Shown: piece after piece, positions 38,592 through 45,424 of the stretch
How the letters are laid out: each line of letters opens with the position of its first letter
How positions within the stretch are numbered: the first letter of the stretch is position 1
Origin: Actinomyces succiniciruminis
GTDB taxonomy: Bacteria > Actinomycetota > Actinomycetes > Actinomycetales > Actinomycetaceae
Direction: 5' to 3'
Length of the DNA: 45,424 nucleotides
Assembly: GCF_900002405.1 (NCBI RefSeq)
Contig: NZ_LK995540.1
Location: 141,909 to 187,332, forward strand
Translations under genes and position numbers: made by a program
Notes under the pieces: generated by a model
Told to the model about the DNA's origin: nothing
The model's input: the letters and a program-made list of their open reading frames with translations, nothing else
Databases searched by the model: none

Positions 38592-39094
38592 GTACGTGAC
38601 GCCCTGCCGTGCTGCTCGATGTCTTGCGCCCACGACTGTAGCGCCGCGGCGTCCGAATCCGGGTCATGGCGCGTCCGGCACGCCCGCCCAGAGAAGAACT
38701 CACGCAGCTCGCCGCGGATGAATGCCAGGTCCCGGTGCCAGGCGACCATCACCGACCCACCCATACCGGGAGACAGCGCCGACCGGTAGGACTGGCGCAG
38801 CGCGTCCAACATGCGCACAGCCGCCTCATGCTGCTCCCAGCACGCCGGCACCGTGCTCGAATCCCACCGATACGCAGCCACCAGGCGGCCCACGAAGAGA
38901 CGCAGCGCTGCGAGCTCGCTCGCCCGCTGCGCCGGCGTCAACGACCACCAGTCAACCAAACCCGTGACCGGCGGCACCTCCTCCCGCGCCGCACCGCCCA
39001 CAGCACCCTGGGCCCCGGCATCAGCAGCCACGAGCAGCTCGTCGACCTGCCACTCCCAATCCTCACCGTCGGGCCCAGACTCGTCGGGAGTCAT
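38516..39094 (-). CDS. DUF4913-like transfer-region protein
   Basis: 192 residues. The segment LRLFVGRLVAAYRWDSSTVPACWEQHEAAVRMLDALRQSY (viewed as the W/CW...H pattern) resembles DUF4913, a helical domain of unknown function found almost only on actinobacterial conjugative plasmids. A second conserved-looking block is MVAWHRDLAFIRGELREFFSGRACRTRH. The N-terminus is acidic (DESGPDGEDWEWQVDELL). Its start overlaps the stop of the redoxin gene (ATGA), so it is co-translated. The family link is from pattern only. Confidence 0.6.
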   Translation of the reverse strand: MTPDESGPDGEDWEWQVDELLVAADAGAQGAVGGAAREEVPPVTGLVDWWSLTPAQRASELAALRLFVGRLVAAYRWDSSTVPACWEQHEAAVRMLDALRQSYRSALSPGMGGSVMVAWHRDLAFIRGELREFFSGRACRTRHDPDSDAAALQSWAQDIEQHGRASRTWTKAQERAYQAYQRQARDWDPGRS

Positions 39095-39390
39095 ACTCCA
39101 ACCGCCTCCCTCTCCCGCTCCATGCTGCGGCTCATGTCCATCTCCCGCTCCTGCCTCTCACGCGCGACCGCATCAATCTCATCGGGGCGATAGCCCGCCC
39201 ACACGCGGCCGTCGGCGGCCACAACCGGCAGCGCTCGGGCACCGATCTGCTCCGCCAGTCGCCTCGCCTCCCGGTCCGCCGCCGCATCCTGGCGCACGTC
39301 CAGCACCTGCGCCTCGATCCCTCGCTGCTGCAACCGCCGCTGCGTAGCGGCACACTGCTGGCAGCCATCTGTGCCGTACACAGTCACCAT
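39091..39390 (-). CDS. glutaredoxin/NrdH-like redoxin
   Basis: 99 residues. The thioredoxin-fold core starts MVTVYGTDGCQQCAATQRRL with active-site CQQC (residues 10-13). The cis-proline segment ALPVVAADG and the C-terminal GYRPDEIDAVARE, typical of NrdH/mycoredoxin-type proteins, follow. A charged Met/Arg/Glu tail extends the usual ~80 residues. GGAG lies close upstream. It sits between the coupling-protein gene (16 bases) and the DUF4913-like gene (overlap). A redox partner encoded in a transfer operon may help fold or protect secreted Cys-containing components, or reduce the Cys-pair protein at the operon end (inference). Confidence 0.85.
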   Translation of the reverse strand: MVTVYGTDGCQQCAATQRRLQQRGIEAQVLDVRQDAAADREARRLAEQIGARALPVVAADGRVWAGYRPDEIDAVARERQEREMDMSRSMEREREAVGV

Positions 39391-39406
39391 CTCGTCGTCT
39401 CCTCTC

Positions 39407-41272
39407 TCACCTGACACGGTCCCACTCCGACTGGAGCTGTTGCTGCTGTGGGGGAGGCGGCGGGGGCGCGGCCACCTGCGCGGGCCGGCGCCGCTGCTCC
39501 ACCCGCCGGGTCGCCCTCGCGGTAAGCCACGCCTCAACCCGGCCCATACGGCGCCCCTCCGGCGCCCCGGCGGGCGTCAGCGTCGCGGTGTTGACGCGGT
39601 CCATGATCAGCGCGGGCGCACCGGCCTTGATCAGTAGCATCTTGCCGCGCTCAAGCGCATGCACCTCACCCCTCGACAGGACCGGCTCGCGCTGCTCCGA
39701 CAGCGAGGTCGATACCGGGCCGCGGCCGGTCTGCGTGGTGCGCCGCGACACGGTCCGCTCACCCAGGGCGGCGGAGATCTCCGACAACGTCGACTCCCTG
39801 GTGATCCCACCCATCACGATCTTCACGGTCGCCGAATCCCAAATAGCGGCGGCGGTCTGGGCGCCCCACCGCGCCTCGGACTGCGCCCGGGACTGCTCGA
39901 CCACTACGGTGAAGATGCCCGAGCCGCCGCCGGCGCTCATCATCGACGGCAAGCTCGGCAGCGCCGCAATGTTGTTCAGCTCGTCCAGCACGAGCGCCAC
40001 CGGTGGGCACAACCTGTTGCCGGGGGAGTGGTTCGCAAGCTCCTGGGCGACGGCGTAGACCTCCTCGATCAGTGCGGCCACGATCGGCGCCGCAGCCGCC
40101 CTGGAGTCCCCCACTACATAGAGCGTGCCCCGGGCGGCCAAAAAGGCGGCGATGTCGAGCTCCTGGCCGGGCGCCGGGGACAGCGCCTCACGGACCGTTG
40201 GGTCCATCAGCGGCAGCGCCACGCACGAGCTGATGGTCGCCCAAATGTTGGACACAGTGCGCTTGTCGCCCAGCATCTGGGCCTCGAGCTGGTCGCCCCA
40301 TGCTGCCGACGCGCCGCCGGCCGCCTTGAGCACATTCACGGCCGCCTTGGCCTGTGCGTGGTCGGCGCACCAGCGGGCGAGCGTGTCCACGCCCGCGCCG
40401 GAGATCGCCGCCGCGTGCAGCAGCGCCGCCAACGCAGAATGGGCGTTCGCCTGCCAGAAGTCCGCGTTTTCCGTGCCTTTCGCGGCGTTGGCGACCAGGG
40501 CGTTGGCGCGGCGCAGCGCAGTGGTCGGGTCCTGGCAGCCCGACGTCAGCGACCAGCGCAGCCGGCCCGTCACGCCAACAAGGTCCTCATGGCGGACAGC
40601 TGGCGCGAACACGGCCACCGGCCCGAGATGTGAGCGTGCCTCCATGGTCTCGGTCGCCAGCTCGGTGCGCACCGACGTGGCGACCACCGGCCCGGTCCAG
40701 CCCATCAGGATCGGGATGATCAACTGGTGCGTCTTGCCGGACCGGGACGGGGAGGAGATCGCGACCGAGTCCTCACACGCCAACCACACATCACCAAACG
40801 GTGTGGTGCCGACGATAACGCCCAGGTCCCGGGCGGTCGGGTGCTCCAGGTCCGGGCGCAGCCAGATCATCGCAGCGATCGCCGCCGCGGAAAAGTGCCG
40901 GCGCACGTCGCGGGCCGTGGCCAGGCCATGGCCGCCGGCCGGCCGCAGCCGGCCACCACCCAGCCGACCCCGCAGCCGCACCAACACCGCCACCACGCCA
41001 GCCACCACGACGCCGAAGATCAGCACTGCCAGTGTCCAGAAGGCGCCGGTGCTCATGCCCTCAGCGTCCCAGGCGCGTGCCGGCGGCCGGCCCAGCATCA
41101 TCCACAGCGCCGCAGCCACCGGCGACCGCCTGGGCATGCACGCGCCGCCCAGGCAGGCCAGCCGGGCCGCCAGCCACAGCGAGACGCCCGCCGCCGCCAC
41201 CACGCCGACCAGCACACCGGCCAACAGGGCGCCACCCGCATCCTGAGACCCACCGGTATCGCGGTCACTCAT
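39407..41272 (-). CDS. VirD4/TraG-type coupling protein
   Basis: 621 residues. N-terminal hydrophobic helices (about 12-40 and 76-98) anchor it in the membrane. The ATPase domain has Walker A SPSRSGKT (164-171) and Walker B VALVLDE (415-421), followed by LNNIAALPSLPSMMSAGGGSG, the family box of conjugative coupling proteins. It brings the relaxase-DNA complex to the type IV channel and pumps DNA. The Pro/Gln-rich C-terminus (AAPPPPPPQQQQ) is unusual and probably flexible. The ATG at 41272 overlaps the VirB4-like gene by eight bases with GGGAGG inside that gene. The order VirB4-like then VirD4-like is standard for actinobacterial transfer regions. Confidence 0.93.
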   Translation of the reverse strand: MSDRDTGGSQDAGGALLAGVLVGVVAAAGVSLWLAARLACLGGACMPRRSPVAAALWMMLGRPPARAWDAEGMSTGAFWTLAVLIFGVVVAGVVAVLVRLRGRLGGGRLRPAGGHGLATARDVRRHFSAAAIAAMIWLRPDLEHPTARDLGVIVGTTPFGDVWLACEDSVAISSPSRSGKTHQLIIPILMGWTGPVVATSVRTELATETMEARSHLGPVAVFAPAVRHEDLVGVTGRLRWSLTSGCQDPTTALRRANALVANAAKGTENADFWQANAHSALAALLHAAAISGAGVDTLARWCADHAQAKAAVNVLKAAGGASAAWGDQLEAQMLGDKRTVSNIWATISSCVALPLMDPTVREALSPAPGQELDIAAFLAARGTLYVVGDSRAAAAPIVAALIEEVYAVAQELANHSPGNRLCPPVALVLDELNNIAALPSLPSMMSAGGGSGIFTVVVEQSRAQSEARWGAQTAAAIWDSATVKIVMGGITRESTLSEISAALGERTVSRRTTQTGRGPVSTSLSEQREPVLSRGEVHALERGKMLLIKAGAPALIMDRVNTATLTPAGAPEGRRMGRVEAWLTARATRRVEQRRRPAQVAAPPPPPPQQQQLQSEWDRVR

Positions 41273-42767
41273 CGCGGCCTCCCATTGCATCGTCCGTATC
41301 AGTCAGGGCCGCCTCCCACGGGGTGCGGTCATGGGAAACCGCGTAATAGCGCTGGCCGATCATCCACAGCCCCGTCCCCTGCTGAAACCTCGGCACCATG
41401 GCCGCACCGACATGGTTCAGCCCCAGCCGCTCGGTCGTCCTGCGCAACTGGTCGGCCTCCTGCCGGTACACGATCCGGGTAGACGTGTCTGCGATCAGGC
41501 CCTCGGCCAGGGCACGCTCCCGTGAGCCCTCCGGGCCGGCGGCGTCGGAGTCCGACAACCGGTGCAACACCACGATGTTGGAAATGCCCCAGCGGCGGGC
41601 CAGCTTCCACTCATCCGCCATCCGCCCCAACAACCCGGGGCTCGACATCAGACGGCTGGCCTCGTCATAGACCATGAACCGCCTGCCCAGGTCGCCGCCG
41701 CGCACGGCGGCCTCGACCCAGGCCTGCGCGCAGGTCATCACCAGGGGCAGGCCCTTGTCGCCGTCACTGAAACCGGCCAAGGACACCGACACCATCGGGG
41801 CGGCCGGGTCGAATCGGCGGGTTGATGGGCCGTCGAACAGACCGGCCACATCCCCTCCGATCATGCCCTGCAAGTACAGGCCGGCCCGGCGGCCCATGCG
41901 CATCATCTCCGCCCTATCGGGCACGCCCGCGGGCAGCTCGCACCCGTCCGTGGGTGCCAGCAGCTCCTCCACCACCGTCGGCAGCAGCACCTCACCGCCA
42001 CGTCCCACGGCGCGATCCAGGGCCGCCGCCAGGGCGGTCTGGTCCTGCTCATCCAACCTGGCTCCGGCCAGCGTCTCCAGCAGGGCCTCCAGCAGCTGTA
42101 GGCGCTGCTTGCGGACCATCCGCCGCCAGCCCTCATCGTCCACGATGTGCCCGTTCTCGTCGCGGTCGGGGCGCCGGCCCGCATCCAGCGGATTGAGCCG
42201 CTCCCGGCTGGCGCCGCCCACCTGGATCACCGTGCCGCCCACCGCCTCAACGACACCCGTCCACTCGCCCTTCACGTCACCGGGGACGAAGGTCCTGTAA
42301 CCGGCGGCGACGCCCCGCAGGGCCAGGCACTTCACCAGCGCCGACTTGCCCGTCCCGATCACGCCAGCGACCGTGATGTTCGGATTCGTGATCAAACCAC
42401 GCCGATACAGCACAAAAGGATCGAAGCTGAACGCCCGGTTGCTCATGATGTCACGGCCGATGACCAGGCCCTGGGCGCCGAGCCCGTCGTCGGCGACGAA
42501 CGGGTACGCGGTGCGCAGGACCTTGGTGGTGGCCCGCTCGGTCTCCGCGGTGGCCTCGCGCAGCTGCCGGGCGCTGCGCGCCCTGCGCTCACCCAGCCGG
42601 GGCAGGTAATCCCCCTCCCACAACGCCCGCTCCGCCTTACGCCGCTCGGCCGCGTCGGCCCGCTCCTGGGCGGCCAGGTCCCGGCGGCGCGCACGCTCCG
42701 CCGCCACACGCCGACGCCTTTGCTGCTTGGTTTCCTCGCCAATGACTAGTGAGGTGATTCGGGGCAT
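41265..42767 (-). CDS. VirB4-like type IV secretion ATPase
   Basis: 500 residues. A charged, coiled-coil-like basic N-terminus (residues 10-75) precedes the ATPase. Walker A is GVIGTGKS (145-152), Walker B RFMVYDEA (373-380), and the late motif DTSTRIVYRQEADQLRRT fits the VirB4/TraC/TrwK class. It powers assembly and operation of the conjugation channel at the inner membrane. It is shorter than full VirB4 (about 800) because in actinobacteria the N-terminal half is the separate SCO6880-type protein encoded just upstream (two bases apart). Together they would make up one VirB4 function. Confidence 0.88.
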   Translation of the reverse strand: MPRITSLVIGEETKQQRRRRVAAERARRRDLAAQERADAAERRKAERALWEGDYLPRLGERRARSARQLREATAETERATTKVLRTAYPFVADDGLGAQGLVIGRDIMSNRAFSFDPFVLYRRGLITNPNITVAGVIGTGKSALVKCLALRGVAAGYRTFVPGDVKGEWTGVVEAVGGTVIQVGGASRERLNPLDAGRRPDRDENGHIVDDEGWRRMVRKQRLQLLEALLETLAGARLDEQDQTALAAALDRAVGRGGEVLLPTVVEELLAPTDGCELPAGVPDRAEMMRMGRRAGLYLQGMIGGDVAGLFDGPSTRRFDPAAPMVSVSLAGFSDGDKGLPLVMTCAQAWVEAAVRGGDLGRRFMVYDEASRLMSSPGLLGRMADEWKLARRWGISNIVVLHRLSDSDAAGPEGSRERALAEGLIADTSTRIVYRQEADQLRRTTERLGLNHVGAAMVPRFQQGTGLWMIGQRYYAVSHDRTPWEAALTDTDDAMGGRDE

Positions 42768-42769
42768 GG

Positions 42770-44227
42770 TCAGCTCACTTTCAGGCCCAGGGGCAGGGTG
42801 GCGGCGTCGAAGAGCTCGTCCTGCTGCCCGATCAGAGTGTCCACCCGGAGGACGGACTGTCCCGCGGCCGCCCGGACGGCTTCGAAGGCGCGTCCGAGGC
42901 CGTCCTTCGAGGCGGCGGCGATCACGACCAGGGCGACGTGGTCGGCGTCCGTCCACCCCGAGTCCAACTCGGTCAGGTGCTCGTCGACCGCCTGCCGGTC
43001 GCGGGCCTGGAGCACGGTCTCGGTACGGCCCACCTTCGCCCGCTCCTCAACCGCGTTCGCCTCGTCGTTAGCGTCATGCTCCGCAGCCCGGACGGCTTTG
43101 TCGGTGCGCACCGGCTCATAGATGTGCGTGAGCGTCATCCTTACGCCCGGCACCATCAGCAGCTGGTGCAGGAAGCCCGGTGCGACGGGCCGGCGCGGCC
43201 AACCCACCCGCATCACCTTGTGCCAGCCAGAGTCTGTGCGCAGGTGCGCCCAGTGGGCCTCAACCGCCATGGGGCCCGCCTCGTCCAGGTCGCCGACCAG
43301 CTCAGGGTGCCGCTCCAGCTGGACCGACCGGGCCGGGTCGTAGGCGGCCCGGATGATCAGGGCCAGCTCGTCCGGGCCCAGCCAGCCCGCCGGCGTCAGG
43401 CCGGCGGCCGGCAGGGCCTCCTCCACCACGTGCATGCGCGAGCGCATGACGGCGGCAGCACCCGTCATGCCGCCCCCGTGGTCACGGACCGCCCTCTTGG
43501 TCGCCTCAAGGCTCATGACGATCGTGATTGTGGAGCGGTGCACCTCCGTGGCCGCCGACAAGTCATTGAGCAATGCCTCATAAGACACGCGGGCCGGGCT
43601 GCCCTCCGGGGCCTTAGTGGGCCAGCGACGCCAGTGCTCCCTCGCCCCCACACTCGCATCCGGGTCCGACCTCACCGTCGTCTGAATACGCACAATCCCG
43701 CCGGACTGACCCACCGTGCCCAAAAACGCCGCCCAACCAGTAACCCTGCTGGCCTGCTCATCGTCGTCGACCACCATGAACTGGCCGTGCGTCACCGCGA
43801 TCGTCGCCGCCAATGTCTTCGCCGCCGGGTCGTGGACGAAGACGGCGCCGGTGGCCTCATCGACCACCTGACGCAGCCGGGCGCGCGATCCGGGCAGCGC
43901 CAGCGTGCCCGCAGGACGGGTCCGCCACACCGGCCGGACATACTGACGCTGCCCAGCCACACCACGCCCCAGCCACGCCGCCGCAACCGGAACATAACCC
44001 ACCAGCGGCTTGCCGGAGACGGGGACAAGTGCCGCAGCCGCCAGACCCACCCACAGCGGGGACGTGATCACCGGACCCGCCGGCAAACCCAGCCCGATCA
44101 TCCCGCCCACCGCGGCCACACCCGCCGCCAGCAGACACAAGCACTGGCTGACGCTCAGGCCCACGAACACACCCCGCGTCGACCGGCGCGGAAACACCTC
44201 ACTAACGGCTGCGTCACTCATCACCAT
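42770..44227 (-). CDS. SCO6880/PrgI-like transfer membrane protein
   Basis: 485 residues. Two hydrophobic helices lie near residues 22-45 and 52-72, as in PrgI-type proteins. They are followed by a long soluble part that matches the actinobacterial SCO6880 family (WLGRGVAGQRQYVRPVWRTRP; EALLNDLSAATEVHRSTITI; VGDLDEAGPMAVEAHWAHLR). This family replaces the VirB3-VirB4 N-terminal portion in these secretion systems. ATG codons at 44227 and 44221 are both possible starts. It is the first large gene after the pilin-like membrane protein, eight bases away, and is followed by the VirB4-like ATPase. Confidence 0.85.
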   Translation of the reverse strand: MVMSDAAVSEVFPRRSTRGVFVGLSVSQCLCLLAAGVAAVGGMIGLGLPAGPVITSPLWVGLAAAALVPVSGKPLVGYVPVAAAWLGRGVAGQRQYVRPVWRTRPAGTLALPGSRARLRQVVDEATGAVFVHDPAAKTLAATIAVTHGQFMVVDDDEQASRVTGWAAFLGTVGQSGGIVRIQTTVRSDPDASVGAREHWRRWPTKAPEGSPARVSYEALLNDLSAATEVHRSTITIVMSLEATKRAVRDHGGGMTGAAAVMRSRMHVVEEALPAAGLTPAGWLGPDELALIIRAAYDPARSVQLERHPELVGDLDEAGPMAVEAHWAHLRTDSGWHKVMRVGWPRRPVAPGFLHQLLMVPGVRMTLTHIYEPVRTDKAVRAAEHDANDEANAVEERAKVGRTETVLQARDRQAVDEHLTELDSGWTDADHVALVVIAAASKDGLGRAFEAVRAAAGQSVLRVDTLIGQQDELFDAATLPLGLKVS

Positions 44228-44234
44228 TCACCCA

Positions 44235-44639
44235 TCAGAAATTGGAGCCCGCCTCGGCGAAGAAGCCGACCAACTCCGCCGACCCGCCAATAAACGCGCC
44301 TCCGACGAACGCCGCAGCGATACCGATCTTGGCGTTCGTTCCGCGGTGGCCGAGGTCAAACCAGTGGCCAACAACCCAAATGATCACTGCACCGATCACC
44401 GACATCACCATCAGCACGATGCCGAGCGCCTGGAAACCGCCGACAGCCTCAACCAACGACCCCATGAAGGGGAAGTAGTCCCAGTTGATCGTGATGTTCG
44501 GCACGTAACCACTGCCGCTGCTCGTGCCCGCAGCAGCGCCGTCCGTGGCGCCGTCCGTGGCGCCGTCCGTCGTCAAGTCGGCGCCGACAGCGGCCGCCAG
44601 CCGACCTGCGGCCGCCAGGCCCATGGTTGCGAAGCTCAT
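44235..44639 (-). CDS. small pilin-like or channel membrane protein
   Basis: 134 residues. The N-terminal ~45 residues are low-complexity and contain TDGA three times (a 12-base DNA repeat). After a short motif (YVPNITINWDYFPFMG) come two or three hydrophobic helices (about 62-90 and 103-125). Size, position first in the SCO6880-VirB4-VirD4 operon and helix pattern fit the VirB2/VirB3-like small membrane subunits of these systems. AGGAGG lies six bases before the ATG, and promoter copy 3 is 49 bases upstream. The exact role is inferred. Confidence 0.65.
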   Translation of the reverse strand: MSFATMGLAAAGRLAAAVGADLTTDGATDGATDGAAAGTSSGSGYVPNITINWDYFPFMGSLVEAVGGFQALGIVLMVMSVIGAVIIWVVGHWFDLGHRGTNAKIGIAAAFVGGAFIGGSAELVGFFAEAGSNF

Positions 44640-44687
44640 GGGTGCTCCTCCTATGTAGGGATCTATGCCGTCCCGGGCGGGGCGGCC

Positions 44688-44727
44688 TCACCCCCTATAT
44701 GCGACGGCGCCCCGCACACGCGCACAC
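44688..44727 (-). promoter_or_regulatory. shared transfer promoter/operator, copy 3
   Basis: On the minus strand it reads GTGTGCGCGTGTGC, then GGGGCGCCGTCGCATATAGG and GGGTGA. It matches copy 2 at 39 of 40 positions. It lies 49 bases upstream of the pilin-like gene and so heads the main secretion operon, even though two more genes on the same strand lie further upstream. Confidence 0.8.
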
Positions 44728-44771
44728 ACCGTGCACATGTGCGGGGCCCCCCAACAACGACGTTCGCCGGC

Positions 44772-45065
44772 TCACCCGCCCGACAGCGTGCCGATGATCC
44801 AGCCGATCCAGCCCGGCAGCGCCATGGCCACCACCGGCACCAGCAGCGAACCCGCCACCGCGAGCTTCCCCGCCTTCGCCACACCACCCAGCCCGGTGGT
44901 GTGGCCCACGCTCCACAGCACCGCACCCAGGATCACGCCCGCTGTGGCCGCCACCAACACCACCGCCTGCACCCCACCAATCAGGCCGAACAGGCCGGCG
45001 ATCTCCTGCCACAAGTCCACGTCCGGCAGCAGCACACGCGCCGGCAACCCACACACCACCAGCAT
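44772..45065 (-). CDS. small multi-helix membrane protein
   Basis: 97 residues with hydrophobic segments near residues 1-15, 22-50 and 60-92, and few charges. The ATG at 45065 shares one base with the preceding stop (TGATG) and has GGGAGG eight bases upstream, which is better than a GTG-side extension to 45080. It lies just upstream of promoter copy 3 and so ends a further transfer transcript. Probably a small subunit of the mating channel; no family can be named. Confidence 0.6.
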   Translation of the reverse strand: MLVVCGLPARVLLPDVDLWQEIAGLFGLIGGVQAVVLVAATAGVILGAVLWSVGHTTGLGGVAKAGKLAVAGSLLVPVVAMALPGWIGWIIGTLSGG

Positions 45066-45424
45066 CAGGACACCTCCCAACCAGGAATGTCATCCTCAAG
45101 CGCACCATGCCCGAAACCCCCGCCATACATACGCGGAACCGGGCTCGGCAACCGCCGGCGGCCGCCCTCACCGCGACGAGTATCCAGACGGTCGGCCAGG
45201 TCGTTCACCTTCTCAGACACACCACGCCGTGGCCGCGGTGCGGCATCCCCGCCGCCCGAAGGCATCGAGGACGGCGCCGATGACCGGCCGCCCACCGGCG
45301 CGCCAGCACCCCGACGACCGGCGGGCGCCGTACGGCCACGGCTGGTCGGCTGCCTGCTGATGGTCTGGCCAGTCTGACCGTCCACGACAGACGGCGCCTG
45401 CGCCGGCCCCTCCACCGAAGACGC
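45065..45424 (-). CDS. low-complexity transfer protein, C-terminal part (cut by window edge)
   Basis: At least 119 residues, open to the right edge. Rich in Pro, Gly, Arg and Ser (APAGRRGAGAPVGGRSSAPS), with one more ordered stretch (VSEKVNDLADRLDTRR) and an acidic end (GALEDDIPGWEVS). Such disordered tails occur on VirB6-like or other transfer-channel proteins of actinobacteria whose N-terminal membrane part would lie outside the window. No firm identification is possible. Confidence 0.5.
   Translation of the reverse strand, partial: ASSVEGPAQAPSVVDGQTGQTISRQPTSRGRTAPAGRRGAGAPVGGRSSAPSSMPSGGGDAAPRPRRGVSEKVNDLADRLDTRRGEGGRRRLPSPVPRMYGGGFGHGALEDDIPGWEVS

Noticed and set aside
23201-45424. Restriction-modification, CBASS, Abi or other known anti-phage system on the element
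   Set aside because: I checked the cargo genes for methylase, nuclease, cyclase and effector motifs and found none that could be supported; only the truncated deoxyribosyltransferase-like gene hints at such a theme.

Overview
The window is high-GC DNA with actinobacterial gene families throughout: a ceb-type beta-glucoside operon, FCD-type GntR and PadR regulators, several leaderless starts, and SCO6880-type conjugation genes. An Actinomycetaceae host (Actinomyces or a relative) is my best inference; no rRNA or species marker is present. The window has two parts that meet at a truncated tRNA-Lys at 23201-23246.

Chromosomal part (1-23200). On the minus strand are the start of an ABC exporter, a flavodoxin-fold quinone reductase, an FtsX-type ABC ATPase/permease pair and a small zinc metallopeptidase. 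A tRNA-Glu/tRNA-Asp/tRNA-Phe cluster follows on the plus strand. Next is a leftward five-gene beta-glucoside operon: binding protein, two permeases, GH1 beta-glucosidase and LacI/CebR-type repressor. Two CebR-like palindromes sit upstream of it. Then come a PadR regulator with a membrane protein, an MscS channel, MsrB, an endonuclease/phosphatase-fold protein, an AEC transporter, a gluconate module (GntR-type regulator divergent from gluconokinase and permease) and two tiny membrane proteins. Three long intergenic stretches (about 5.1-5.5, 11.5-12.2 and 21.3-22.4 kb) hold an unusual repeat architecture. Short 6-8 bp words recur every 19-21 bp, first in one orientation and then in the other about a common dyad. 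Each array lies near a roughly 40 bp dispersed motif.

Mobile part (23201-45424, right end not in the window). This is an integrated conjugative element or integrated conjugative plasmid. The att-like tRNA-Lys 3' fragment is followed by a rightward run of small cargo genes, a parA-parB pair, a XerC-like tyrosine recombinase, a toxin-antitoxin-like pair, a serine resolvase and a helix-turn-helix protein. Three clusters of 9-bp CTAG repeats surround parAB and look like a split partition centromere; two of them lie inside coding sequence. After a structured noncoding gap comes the transfer region: a divergent promoter/oriT-like region, a zinc-finger protein coupled to a 1202-residue MobF relaxase-helicase, and a long leftward operon. 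That operon encodes membrane proteins, an SCO6880-like protein, a VirB4-like ATPase, a VirD4-like coupling protein, a redoxin, a DUF4913-like protein and a Cys-containing protein. An almost identical sequence of about 40 bp (23-bp core) precedes three transfer transcription units and probably defines one transfer regulon.

I saw no CRISPR array, restriction-modification system or recognised anti-phage system. The observations most likely to be new are the mirror-symmetric phased arrays and the coding-embedded CTAG centromere candidate.
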